From DUPQ01 sp041678685 (lineage in GTDB: Bacteria > Bacillota > Clostridia > DUPQ01): 25,375 bases of DNA. This document shows, in pieces, positions 16,211 to 24,242 of this stretch; position 1 is the stretch's first letter; each line of letters begins with the position of its first letter. Under the pieces are notes generated by a model. It had not been told where the DNA came from, ran no database searches, and saw nothing but the letters and a program-made list of their open reading frames with translations. The stretch covers positions 1 to 25,375 of the forward strand of contig JBAYNV010000010.1 in the NCBI GenBank assembly GCA_041678685.1, in the 5' to 3' direction. Both the position numbers and the translations under genes were made by a program.

Positions 16211-16733
16211 AGTCGCTTCAAAAAACGGATTAACGCTTGTCGAACTGCTTGGAGCTATTGTTTTACTGGGTATCACGATCACTCTTGTTTCAACTGTGCT
16301 TATACAAATCCAAACGGCTTCAAAAAGCATATATTCAGTCAGTAACCTCAATAGACAGGCTACACTTATTACAAGAGAAATTGAAAATACTTTACGGGAT
16401 ATGCCTGTTGATCATGCTCAAATATGCACACCGGACGGAAAATGCCTTCTGGTAGAGAAATGGTATGAGTATATAATCAATGTTTCTGAAGATACGATAG
16501 ATCTCGTAGTATCAGATCCGCCGATATCAAAAACGATTACCTTTGAACAAGGTGAGATCCGCATAGATGGTGTTAATATTTTGCCCGGTTCCATATCTTT
16601 GAAAGAAGAAAGCGTAATTGACATTATACGATGGACAAAACAGGAAACTATCAGGTTTTCAATAACAATAGTTGATGAGTCAGGTACAGAATACTCTTTT
16701 AATATTATACATACATATCCTATTACGCCATAG
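16203..16733 (+). CDS. Minor type IV prepilin 2
   Basis: This protein has 176 residues from the ATG at 16203, chosen because GGAGGGGG lies just upstream and the leader MVKVASKNG is then short and basic. The frame itself opens 36 bases earlier. Cleavage after Gly9 gives LTLVELLGAIVLLGITITLV with Glu5 present. Cysteines 75 and 81 are six residues apart and may form a tight loop. The C-terminal half alternates beta strands ('ETIRFSITIVDESGTEYSF'), giving a GspJ/PilW-like outline. It overlaps the previous gene and is followed after 34 bases by the third prepilin-like gene. Confidence 0.85.
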   Translation: MVKVASKNGLTLVELLGAIVLLGITITLVSTVLIQIQTASKSIYSVSNLNRQATLITREIENTLRDMPVDHAQICTPDGKCLLVEKWYEYIINVSEDTIDLVVSDPPISKTITFEQGEIRIDGVNILPGSISLKEESVIDIIRWTKQETIRFSITIVDESGTEYSFNIIHTYPITP

Positions 16734-16767
16734 CTATACATTATTTTAAACAAGGAGGTGGAGGTTT

Positions 16768-17883
16768 ATGAATAAAAAAGGAATCGGATTACCAACCGTA
16801 TTGGGCATTATCACTTTGCTTTTCCTTGTAACCGGATTTGTTTTCGTACTTGTAATAAATTCCGCCACTCTTGTTGAAAAAAATATAGATATTACCGAAG
16901 AACAGAATCTGGGCATGAATAACGTACTGGCTGCGGGAGAAATTCTAAAAAATGAAAGAAACTTTGAACAGGTTTATCTTACTGAACTGGGTAACTACCT
17001 TAATGTATCAATAGCGAGTGTAAGTGATTCTATCTGGAAAATTTCATATGGAATATCCGGTAACAGATACATTGTAAGTTATCTTTTATCAGCAACACAA
17101 TCCGTGTACGAACAGATTTTCCAGTATACAGGAACTGAAGCTAACTTTAGCCTAGACCCAAATATTACATCCAGCAACCTCCTCGATAGTTACTTAATTG
17201 ATTATTTTTCTCAGAACTTCACAACTGTTACATACCCTCAGTCATTTGACAGTTTTGACTCAATTGTAAGTTATGTTTACAGTCTTACCTCTACAGGCGA
17301 ATTTGTCCTTAAAACTCCTGCTGATCTTACAGGTCAGACAGATTCCACTTCAGGTTTTTACTGGTTCATACAAGGCGATGTAAACATGCCGGCAAATAAG
17401 AATCTAACAGTGCCTTATGGTCAGATTCTCTTTATAGATGGAAATCTTACAATGAACAGCAATTCAACCTTACGAGGAAATGTTGTAGTTAATGGTTCAT
17501 TTACTACAAACGGGCAAGGAAGCAGTATAGAAACTGTAGCAGGAACAGTATATGTCAGAGATTCCTTAATAGCAGACAGAAAACTATATTTAGGTGAAGA
17601 TCTGACTCCCGGGATCATTCTTGCTCAGGGTGATATAGTTCTTGGTAACAATACTTCAGGATATGGATATATACTTGGAAATATATTAACTATCTCAGGT
17701 CGGGGCAGTTTAAGCCTTACCGGTGGTATATATGTCGTAAATTCAGAGGACATACCTACGAACAGGGTTTTCCCTGCTGAAAATTTTGACGAGACTTTTC
17801 TGTATGACTATGCTATTCCTTCAGAAATAGTAACTGAAGAAGCTGCACAATTAATACTTACCCTGCCAAGACTAGAAAACTAG
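16768..17883 (+). CDS. GspK/PilX-like minor pilin with C-terminal beta-solenoid
   Basis: The protein has 371 residues. The leader MNKKG is followed by IGLPTVLGIITLLFLVTGFV: a prepilin-type processing site, but mature position 5 is Thr rather than Glu. Loss of Glu5 is known for GspK- and PilX/ComGG-type tip or non-core pilins. Residues 34-190 are a helix-plus-globular region of unknown fold. Residues about 196-326 consist of short Val/Ile/Gly/Asn repeats (GDVNM, GNLTM, GNVVVNGS, GTVYVRDS, GDIVLG, GNILTISG, GSLSLTGG) spaced 9-20 residues, which strongly suggests a right-handed beta-helix. It has a near-perfect AAGGAGGTG site at 16752-16760. It is the last prepilin of the operon and may cap the pilus or serve as an adhesin. 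Confidence 0.78.
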   Translation: MNKKGIGLPTVLGIITLLFLVTGFVFVLVINSATLVEKNIDITEEQNLGMNNVLAAGEILKNERNFEQVYLTELGNYLNVSIASVSDSIWKISYGISGNRYIVSYLLSATQSVYEQIFQYTGTEANFSLDPNITSSNLLDSYLIDYFSQNFTTVTYPQSFDSFDSIVSYVYSLTSTGEFVLKTPADLTGQTDSTSGFYWFIQGDVNMPANKNLTVPYGQILFIDGNLTMNSNSTLRGNVVVNGSFTTNGQGSSIETVAGTVYVRDSLIADRKLYLGEDLTPGIILAQGDIVLGNNTSGYGYILGNILTISGRGSLSLTGGIYVVNSEDIPTNRVFPAENFDETFLYDYAIPSEIVTEEAAQLILTLPRLEN

Positions 17884-17926
17884 ATGTGATTGAAATATAT
17901 TATTTATTATTAGAAAGGATACAACG

Positions 17927-18340
17927 ATGAATCAATGGTATAAACAGTTAGTAAAACCTTCATGGTCTCCTCCTGAAAGACTTTTCGGGCCAGTATGGTC
18001 AGTCCTCTATATATGTATAATCATTACATTTGGCACAGCTGCGTATATGTTTATAAAAGCACAGATACCATGGCAGGCTATTTTACCCTTTATTCTTAAT
18101 GTTATACTCAACATAGCTTTTACACCTTTACAATTTAAACTCAGAAACAATGAACTTGCACTTTTGGATATAGTTCTGATATTAGTAACACTGATCTGGG
18201 CAATAATAGTTATATATCCCTTTGCCTCATGGATCACATTTGTAAATATCCCTTATATGCTTTGGGTAAGTTTTGCTACAGTCCTGCAATCCAGTATTAC
18301 ATGGCTGAATAGGGAAAAAGGTAAGTATTCCTCTCATTAA
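17927..18340 (+). CDS. tspO: TspO/MBR family membrane protein
   Basis: This 137-residue protein has five predicted TM segments. Diagnostic residues are WYKQLVKPSWSPPERLFGPV near the N-terminus (the family's 'W...KP.W.PP..VFG.VW.LY') and NIPYMLWVSFAT near the C-terminus. It is slightly shorter than bacterial homologues of about 155 residues. TspO proteins bind tetrapyrroles or similar hydrophobic ligands; the role in anaerobic Firmicutes is unclear. It starts 43 bases after the solenoid pilin with GAAAGGA as ribosome site and no clear own promoter or terminator before it, so it may be read from the minor pilin operon. Its stop codon shares TTAA with the stop of the convergent AraC gene. Confidence 0.88.
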   Translation: MNQWYKQLVKPSWSPPERLFGPVWSVLYICIIITFGTAAYMFIKAQIPWQAILPFILNVILNIAFTPLQFKLRNNELALLDIVLILVTLIWAIIVIYPFASWITFVNIPYMLWVSFATVLQSSITWLNREKGKYSSH

Positions 18341-19275
18341 CTAAAAAAATCACATAATTCAGGTTTCTTCGAAGAGGTGTTTTTTGCAGAAATTCTGAAT
18401 CTGCCTGGTGTTTCACCTGTCTGTGCTCTAAATAATTTACAGAAGTGGCTTAGGCTTGAGTAACCAAGAGATTCTGATATTTCCAGAATTGTCTTATCTG
18501 TAGTGTTTAATAGTAAGATCGCCCAGTCTATTTTCAATCTTACAAGATATGACTGAACAGTGTCACCGGTATGCTGTTTGAACTGTTTTATCACGACCGG
18601 CGGTGAATATCCGGAAAGCCGGTAAACATCAGCTGCATTACAGCTCATCATATCCGGTGAATGAAGCCGTTTAAGTAATGTGTACAACCACTGTGGACGG
18701 CTGTCTATACGCATGGGATGTCTCTTATATAGAATTGAAATCGCATGTATAAGCATTTCACATATTGTTAGTTGAAATAAGCTGCAATCACTGTCATCAT
18801 CACTGATCTGCAGGTTCAGCTGCTGCGCGCGGTGCATGAAGAAATCCATTTCGTTTCTGCTTAATTCGAAACGTAACGGACAGTTACCATTAAGCAGTTG
18901 TTCAATGCTTATGCCTAAAGCAGTGCAAAGCTTAAGAAAGCGTTCGCATGTAACAGAAATATTTATATGCGTGCTTTTAGATCCTTCAACCGGAGAGAAC
19001 TGATGCACATCATCAGGACGGATCAGCTGCAATGTATTTTCCGATAGAATTTCAGTATTTCCATTAAGCGTATGCCGGGTGCGGCCTGCGGTGATAATAA
19101 AAAATTCGTAGTGATCGTGCCTGTGTAAAGATGTATATGCTTCGGCCCACCAGTGAAATGAGACCTGCATCCTTGAAAGGTTTCGATTTGCCTGATAACA
19201 TACAGTTAACACCGTTTTTTTATCTGTGTTTATATTTTCATCATGACCTTTTGCAGGCATTCTTAAAACATCCAT
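18337..19275 (-). CDS. AraC-family transcriptional regulator
   Basis: This 312-residue protein has an N-terminal cupin-like sensing domain with 'HRHDHYEFFIITAGRTRHTL' and a C-terminal double helix-turn-helix (about 212-300). The second recognition unit reads 'ILEISESLGYSSLSHFCKLF', followed by 'GETPGRFR', the AraC signature. It is divergent from the symporter-esterase genes and is the likely regulator of that operon in response to its sugar-type substrate. The ATG at 19275 lacks a convincing ribosome site; an in-frame ATG at 19260 with GGATG upstream is an alternative. Confidence 0.92.
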   Translation of the reverse strand: MDVLRMPAKGHDENINTDKKTVLTVCYQANRNLSRMQVSFHWWAEAYTSLHRHDHYEFFIITAGRTRHTLNGNTEILSENTLQLIRPDDVHQFSPVEGSKSTHINISVTCERFLKLCTALGISIEQLLNGNCPLRFELSRNEMDFFMHRAQQLNLQISDDDSDCSLFQLTICEMLIHAISILYKRHPMRIDSRPQWLYTLLKRLHSPDMMSCNAADVYRLSGYSPPVVIKQFKQHTGDTVQSYLVRLKIDWAILLLNTTDKTILEISESLGYSSLSHFCKLFRAQTGETPGRFRISAKNTSSKKPELCDFFS

Positions 19276-19373
19276 ATGCTAAGCGTAACAGTAACATTGA
19301 GCTTTCGCAATAGGAAATATTGTCTATCCTAAGACTTAGTTAAAATAATCGCTCATATTATTCATTTAATCAA

Positions 19374-19402
19374 TAGACAGGTATTAATCATGAAGATATA
19401 AT
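19374..19402 (+). promoter_or_regulatory. Promoter of the symporter-esterase operon
   Basis: TAGACA (19374-19379) and TATAAT (19397-19402) are 17 bases apart, close to the sigma-A consensus, and lie 33 bases before the symporter ATG; AAAGGAG is the ribosome site. The -35 region is part of ATAGACA, which is inverted relative to TGTCTAT at 19321-19327, a possible but unproven site for the divergently encoded AraC protein. Confidence 0.5.
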
Positions 19403-19434
19403 TTTTATAAGGGACATTCATCTGAAAGGAGAAT

Positions 19435-20778
19435 ATGATGAGAAAGGATTCACAGCTAACGGCTCGTCCGACGAAGCCTATTAATTATGCAATAGGAATG
19501 TTTGGCACGTCCATTCCTATCAACATGTTTAAAACTTTTGCTTTTGTTTATTATGTAGATCATCTTGCAGTCTTAACGGCAGAGAAATTCGCACTTATTA
19601 TAGCAGCTTATACAATTTTGGATGCGCTGGATAATCCCATTTACGGTTTTTTATCAGATAGCACGAGATCACGCTGGGGGCGCCGCCGGCCATGGCTGGT
19701 TATTGGCGCACCGCTGCTTGCATTATCATTCATAATGTTTTTCTCTGTACCTGCGGGACTGTCAGAGGGTTCAGTCTTCTGGTATGCCCTTATTATGTAT
19801 ATGTTTACCGGTACTCTGGACTCTATGATAAATTCCAATTATGGCGCTCTCTTTCCCGAACTTTTTACGACTGAATCTCAGCGTGCGAAAACAAATGCAT
19901 TACGACAGGTATTCCAGCTTATCGCCATGATCATAAGCATAGCATTAACACCTATAGTAACTGAGAAAATCGGTTACAGGAGCACTTCTATTGTCTACAG
20001 CATTTTAGCAGTTGTTGTTATTCTGTATATGACATTCAATTCACATGAAACACCGGAAGCTCAGAGAATGCCCCGGCCGAATCTTTTTAAGACAGTCTGG
20101 GATATCTTACGCAATCCAAAATTCTGGATTTACGGACTTAGCAATGCGGCATTCTTCGCTGCTCTGGCCATTTTGCAGCAGTCAGTTTCCCTATATTCCA
20201 AATATGTTCTTAAAGAAAGTGGACTTGCATCGACTATTATGCTTGCATCAGTCATCTTATGTGCTATTGCAGGCATACCTGTTTGGGTAAAAATAATGAA
20301 AAAGCTTAAGCTTATGAAAGCATGGCGGCTTTCCATGGTATTCGTTGCAGTCGCGCTCATACCGCTTTTCTTTGTAAACACTCTGATAGCCACTATAGTA
20401 ACGCTTGTTATACTCGGTTTCGGTTATGGAGGCACATGCGTAACAATGGATATTGTTGCATCCCGTATCCTGGATGAAGACACAGCCAAACACGGAGTAA
20501 AACGTGAGGGAACCTTTTCCAGTCTTGTCGGTATACTTAATAAAACAAGCAATCTGTTTGTTGCGGCAGGTTTTCTAATTGTTTCCAGAGTTTACGGTTA
20601 TCAAAACGGTGATCTTCCCGGACCTGATCCTTCCGGTGCAGCACGTTTCTTACTAAGCCTGTTCCCTTTCATAGTAATGATATTCTGTGTTGTTATTTCA
20701 TTATTTTTGAATTTTAAGGATCTGCCTGAAACACAAACATCTTCTGTAAAAGAATCTGATACGGCAAAGGAGCAATAA
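19435..20778 (+). CDS. GPH-family (MFS) glycoside/sugar:cation symporter
   Basis: This 447-residue, 12-TM transporter carries the glycoside-pentoside-hexuronide family signature 'DALDNPIYGFLSDSTRSRWG' followed by RRRPW after TM2. The N-terminus is also typical ('INYAIGMFGTSIPINMFKTF'). Members import beta-glycosides, pentosides or uronides with H+ or Na+; the substrate cannot be determined here. The start has tandem ATGs (19435, 19438) after AAAGGAG. Its stop codon TAA overlaps the ATG of the esterase gene by one base, so transport and ester hydrolysis are coupled. Confidence 0.9.
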   Translation: MMRKDSQLTARPTKPINYAIGMFGTSIPINMFKTFAFVYYVDHLAVLTAEKFALIIAAYTILDALDNPIYGFLSDSTRSRWGRRRPWLVIGAPLLALSFIMFFSVPAGLSEGSVFWYALIMYMFTGTLDSMINSNYGALFPELFTTESQRAKTNALRQVFQLIAMIISIALTPIVTEKIGYRSTSIVYSILAVVVILYMTFNSHETPEAQRMPRPNLFKTVWDILRNPKFWIYGLSNAAFFAALAILQQSVSLYSKYVLKESGLASTIMLASVILCAIAGIPVWVKIMKKLKLMKAWRLSMVFVAVALIPLFFVNTLIATIVTLVILGFGYGGTCVTMDIVASRILDEDTAKHGVKREGTFSSLVGILNKTSNLFVAAGFLIVSRVYGYQNGDLPGPDPSGAARFLLSLFPFIVMIFCVVISLFLNFKDLPETQTSSVKESDTAKEQ

Positions 20779-21548
20779 TGGCAGTTATATCTTTGGATTT
20801 CTACTCGAAAGCATTAAAAATGAGCACAACATTGACTATGGTGCTTCCGGATTCCGTACGCATCGGAGATACGCCTGTATCAGATCGCAACTGTTTATAT
20901 TTACTTCACGGCTTATCTGATGATTCTTCTTCCTGCCTTAGACTATCCAAAATAGAGCTTTATGCCCAGGAATCAGGAATTGTGATCGTAATGCCAAGTG
21001 CAGGCCGGAGCATGTATTGCGACAATATATATGGCCAGAATTACTTCAGTTATATAGCTCATGAATTACCTGAATATCTGAACCTTATATTTGGAATTAA
21101 AGGTGATAAAAACAAGACATTTATCGCAGGTATATCAATGGGAGCTCTTGGAGCATCGCGCATCGCACTGACCTACCCTGAACGCTTTGCTGCGGTAGGG
21201 TTGTTTTCCGGGTTATTGAATTTAAAATTGATGCTGCCTGTAATGAGCGATGAACAGAAGAATGATTTTGCTTATCTACTTTCCGAGACTAAGGATATAG
21301 ATAACTCCGGGTTAAACCCTATAAATTTACTGGATCCTAAAAAGCATTCGGATATAAAATTCTATATTTATTGCGGCAGGCAGGATGATCTTTACCCTCT
21401 TACCGTGACCTTCCTGGAAAAAGCGGTTGCGCTTGGATTGAATGTAGTACCTTGTATAGAAGATGGGATACATGACTGGTATTTCTGGGATAAGCATCTG
21501 CAGACATTCATAGCAGATATTTCGGTGAATGCAGTTGGAAAAGCATAA
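20778..21548 (+). CDS. Esterase D-like alpha/beta hydrolase
   Basis: This 256-residue protein lacks a signal peptide and is probably cytoplasmic. The oxyanion-hole motif LLHGLSDD is at 42-49, the nucleophile Ser120 in GISMGA (GxSxG), a likely acid Asp203 or Asp204 in GRQDD, and catalytic His232 in GIHDWYFW. This arrangement matches the Esterase D (PF00756-type) family, which includes tributyrin esterases, S-formylglutathione hydrolases and feruloyl/acetyl esterases. Being translationally coupled to a GPH symporter, it most likely removes acyl or phenolic groups from the imported compound, but the substrate is inferred. Confidence 0.88.
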   Translation: MAVISLDFYSKALKMSTTLTMVLPDSVRIGDTPVSDRNCLYLLHGLSDDSSSCLRLSKIELYAQESGIVIVMPSAGRSMYCDNIYGQNYFSYIAHELPEYLNLIFGIKGDKNKTFIAGISMGALGASRIALTYPERFAAVGLFSGLLNLKLMLPVMSDEQKNDFAYLLSETKDIDNSGLNPINLLDPKKHSDIKFYIYCGRQDDLYPLTVTFLEKAVALGLNVVPCIEDGIHDWYFWDKHLQTFIADISVNAVGKA

Positions 21549-22815
21549 TATAGAACACCATATTTCTAAAAACAGGGAAGGTACATATTATACAATAGAT
21601 TTTCCAATGCCTGATGGCTGTGAGCGAGTGACTGTATCTTACAGCTACACGCGTTTTACAGGAAGGTTTAAAAAACTGTACGAAATAGTAAATGTTGTGG
21701 ATCTTGGCTTAATGGATGCAGATGACCGCTTTATCGGTTGGTCCGGCAGTGCAAGAAACAGCGTATTTGTAGGGCTGTATGCATCAACACAGGGTTACAG
21801 CATGGTGCCTCTGAAACCGGGTATCTGGAAAATAATCATCGGAGCATATAGGATCCCTTCTGACGGGCTGGATGTGCACTATGAAATATCTTACACAAAA
21901 TCCGGCGCACGCTGGTTTGCCGGTGATTTACACATGCATTCCAATGCATCAGACGGCCAGCACGATATATTCTCTCTTACTCAGATCGCGATAAAAAAAA
22001 GACTGGATTTCATAGCAGTGTCCGACCATAATAATTACAGCGAAAATATACACCTTCCGGTCGTACCCGGGCTTACTATTATACCGGCTGTAGAATGGAC
22101 ACATTACTTTGGGCATATGAATTTTCTTGGCGTGAAATCACCATTTAGAAACTCGTTTATTGCAAATAATGAGGATGAAATGAAAGAACTTGTTTACAAT
22201 GCAAAGAAAATGGGTGCGCTGATATCGGTAAATCATCCAAAATGCAGTATTTGCCCCTATCTATGGGAAAGTGACAGCTGTTTTGATATGATAGAAGTAT
22301 GGAATGGTCCTATGCGTAAAACGAATATGGATGCTATAGAGTGGTGGCATGAGATGCTTAAAAGCGGACGAAGGATACCGCTTGTCGGCGGAAGCGATTT
22401 TCACAAAAGTCACCGTGTGGTGAAAATGGGCAATCCGGTCACATTCGTGTATGCTGATTCACCTTCTAAAGAAGATATTCTGTATGCGATCAGTCGCGGT
22501 AACAGTTATGTCACATCATCAGTAAAAGGCGTGCGGTTAGAGCTTTTTTGTGAAAAATCAATAATGGGAGATACTGCATCACATAAACCAGGACAGATTT
22601 TATCGGTTTTAGCAGATAAGGTAAAACCAGGTATGCATCTGCAGCTTATATCGAATGAAGGTATCTCTGCCCAATGGAAGAGTTTCAAAAAAGGAAAGCT
22701 CAAAACTGAGATCCATATTTCTGAAAGCTGGGATTTTGTATACCTTATGGCAGAGCGGAATTTTGCCGGAAAAAAGTTTTGTTGTGCAATTACTAATCCT
22801 ATTTATTTCATATAG
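21529..22815 (+). CDS. PHP-domain metallohydrolase, CehA/McbA-like
   Basis: This 428-residue protein has an N-terminal beta-rich domain of about 125 residues and a PHP-type metal site. The site has H135-x-H137 (GDLHMHSNASDG), Asp142, D166-H167 (SDHNNY), Glu189 (AVEWTH), His196, His236 (SVNHPKC) and D290-x-H292 (GGSDFHKSH). The rest, to the C-terminus, looks like a small beta domain. The family includes phosphoesterases and the carbaryl hydrolase CehA, so hydrolase activity is likely but the bond cleaved is open. It overlaps the esterase gene by 20 bases. The ATG at 21529 has a poorly placed ribosome site, while a TTG at 21535 has GGTGA at an ideal 6-base spacing, so the true start may be two codons later. 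Confidence 0.85.
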   Translation: MQLEKHNIEHHISKNREGTYYTIDFPMPDGCERVTVSYSYTRFTGRFKKLYEIVNVVDLGLMDADDRFIGWSGSARNSVFVGLYASTQGYSMVPLKPGIWKIIIGAYRIPSDGLDVHYEISYTKSGARWFAGDLHMHSNASDGQHDIFSLTQIAIKKRLDFIAVSDHNNYSENIHLPVVPGLTIIPAVEWTHYFGHMNFLGVKSPFRNSFIANNEDEMKELVYNAKKMGALISVNHPKCSICPYLWESDSCFDMIEVWNGPMRKTNMDAIEWWHEMLKSGRRIPLVGGSDFHKSHRVVKMGNPVTFVYADSPSKEDILYAISRGNSYVTSSVKGVRLELFCEKSIMGDTASHKPGQILSVLADKVKPGMHLQLISNEGISAQWKSFKKGKLKTEIHISESWDFVYLMAERNFAGKKFCCAITNPIYFI

Positions 22816-22821
22816 GATTTT

Positions 22822-23478
22822 ATGATGAAAAAATTGTCTATAAAACCCTCAAAAAACTATCTGGCACGTCTTGCTATTTCCATAGTAGGAATAGCGATAA
22901 TAAGCCTTGCATCCGCATTATTCTTCCTAACTGATCTTGGAGCAGATCCATATCAGGTGTTATGCAATGCTATTCATATACAGTTTGGTGTCACGCAAGG
23001 TATTGCAAATATAATACTGAACGGAATAATAGTCATATGCATTTTTATGTTCTTTACTAAATACATAAATATCGCAATGGTACTGAGTCTGCTGCTTTCC
23101 GGCTTTTTTGTTGATGGATTCGTGACTGTTTTCGAATCAGCAGTAAATCAAGATCTTCATATTGCAATAAAAGTTCCGATAATTGTACTTGGATGTGTTC
23201 TTTTAAGTTTAGGGGTTTACCTTTATACTGCTCCGGCTCTTGGTGCAAGCCCTGCCGACAGCGTCGGTCTTATTATTGCAGAGCTTATTAAAAAGCCATA
23301 CTCCCGTGTACGTATTTTAACAGATGTATTTTATACCGCTGCCGGATTCCTGTTAGGCGGTAAGGTAGGTGTAACCACTATAATATCTGTTTTGCTGACA
23401 GGAGTGATGATAGGCATATGTGAAAAAGTATTGAATAATACAAAACTTATCAGGTACATAAAAAGAACCGATCAGTAA
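22822..23478 (+). CDS. YczE/YitT-like integral membrane protein
   Basis: This 218-residue protein has about five TM segments. Two internal, similar half motifs, 'LFFLTDLGADPYQVLCNAI' and 'YTAPALGASPADSVGLII', identify the YczE/YyaS/YitT-type family (the 'LGA.P.D.L' repeats). The biochemical function of the family is not established. It starts 6 bases after the PHP gene stop with tandem ATGs, so it is part of the same operon and is probably its last gene. A transport or export role is suggested only by context. Confidence 0.8.
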   Translation: MMKKLSIKPSKNYLARLAISIVGIAIISLASALFFLTDLGADPYQVLCNAIHIQFGVTQGIANIILNGIIVICIFMFFTKYINIAMVLSLLLSGFFVDGFVTVFESAVNQDLHIAIKVPIIVLGCVLLSLGVYLYTAPALGASPADSVGLIIAELIKKPYSRVRILTDVFYTAAGFLLGGKVGVTTIISVLLTGVMIGICEKVLNNTKLIRYIKRTDQ

Positions 23479-23534
23479 CTCCGTAAATTTCTTAGCTTTC
23501 TTGATTCTATGTCTTGTCACTTAGATATGAAAAA

Positions 23535-24242
23535 TCAGATCAAATCATATGTTTGCATTATCCCTGTGCATGCTGTTTCAGGAAATTCTCTTATAGCTTC
23601 CCTTAATATCGCATCTTTATCAGCTTCCGGTGAAAAATGAGTAAGCAGAAGTTTTCGTACATTAGCTTTTGTTGCGAGTATCCCGCATTCATCAGCGGAT
23701 AGATGCGGTAATTTCCTATTGCCTTTCTGTATACGTAAAAAAGCTGAATCGCATAGAAGCATTTCAACACCGTATGCAAATCCCACAAGGTCATCAGGTT
23801 CGGATATATCCCCTGAATATACAAATCTGCCATCGACCTTTACTGAATAATTTTCTACAGTATGCGTTGTCCTATGAAAACAGATATGGAATCCATCTCT
23901 TTCTATTATTGTCTTATCATTGATGAATATAAGGTTGAATTCATCACATATCAGCATATCAGATACTTTTTTCGGTTCATTTGGAAGATATACATCGATT
24001 TTCATATTTTTCAGCTGAAGCATATACCTTAAAACCAGCATATCGGACATGTGATCAAAATGCAGATGCGACAATATCACAAAGTCCAGAGATGATATGT
24101 CAGTGACCTTCTGAAGATTGGCAAGGACCCCGCTTCCCATATCAAATAAAACATAATGACCGTTTTTCTCAACAAGATATCCTGAACAGGCTCCGTTTTT
24201 TTCCGGATAAGGTCCATTATTTCCCAATACCCATAATTTCAT
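23535..24242 (-). CDS. MBL-fold metal-dependent hydrolase (YhfI/RNase Z-like)
   Basis: This protein has 235 residues. The metal ligands H59-x-H61-x-D63-H64 are in LSHLHFDHMSD, with His127 in TTHTVENY, Asp145 in YSGDIS and His202 in LLLTHFSP, a full two-zinc site. The opening 'MKLWVLGNNGPYPEKNGACS' with 'GYLVEKNGHYVLFDMGSG' is like B. subtilis YhfI and other RNase Z-like phosphodiesterases. The long exosite arm of true tRNase Z is absent, so tRNA processing is unlikely. The start lies 26 bases inside the end of murG with AGAGGT 7 bases upstream. The physiological substrate is unknown. Confidence 0.87.
   Translation of the reverse strand: MKLWVLGNNGPYPEKNGACSGYLVEKNGHYVLFDMGSGVLANLQKVTDISSLDFVILSHLHFDHMSDMLVLRYMLQLKNMKIDVYLPNEPKKVSDMLICDEFNLIFINDKTIIERDGFHICFHRTTHTVENYSVKVDGRFVYSGDISEPDDLVGFAYGVEMLLCDSAFLRIQKGNRKLPHLSADECGILATKANVRKLLLTHFSPEADKDAILREAIREFPETACTGIMQTYDLI

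Noticed and set aside
8032..17883. Type II secretion system or competence pseudopilus instead of a pilus
   Set aside because: PilM-PilN-PilO with a dedicated prepilin peptidase and a pilin with its own terminator fit a type IV pilus better. The comG order (comGA-GB-GC...) is not followed, and no secretin or GspC/D is present. A secretion-like role of the fibre is not excluded.
18362..18385. Hairpin followed by TTTTTT, a possible terminator for the TspO transcript
   Set aside because: The stem is only about six pairs with three G-U pairs and lies inside the AraC coding sequence; too weak to report as a terminator.
23479..23534. Intrinsic terminator between the convergent YczE-like and MBL genes
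   Set aside because: I found no stem of useful length followed by a T tract on either strand.
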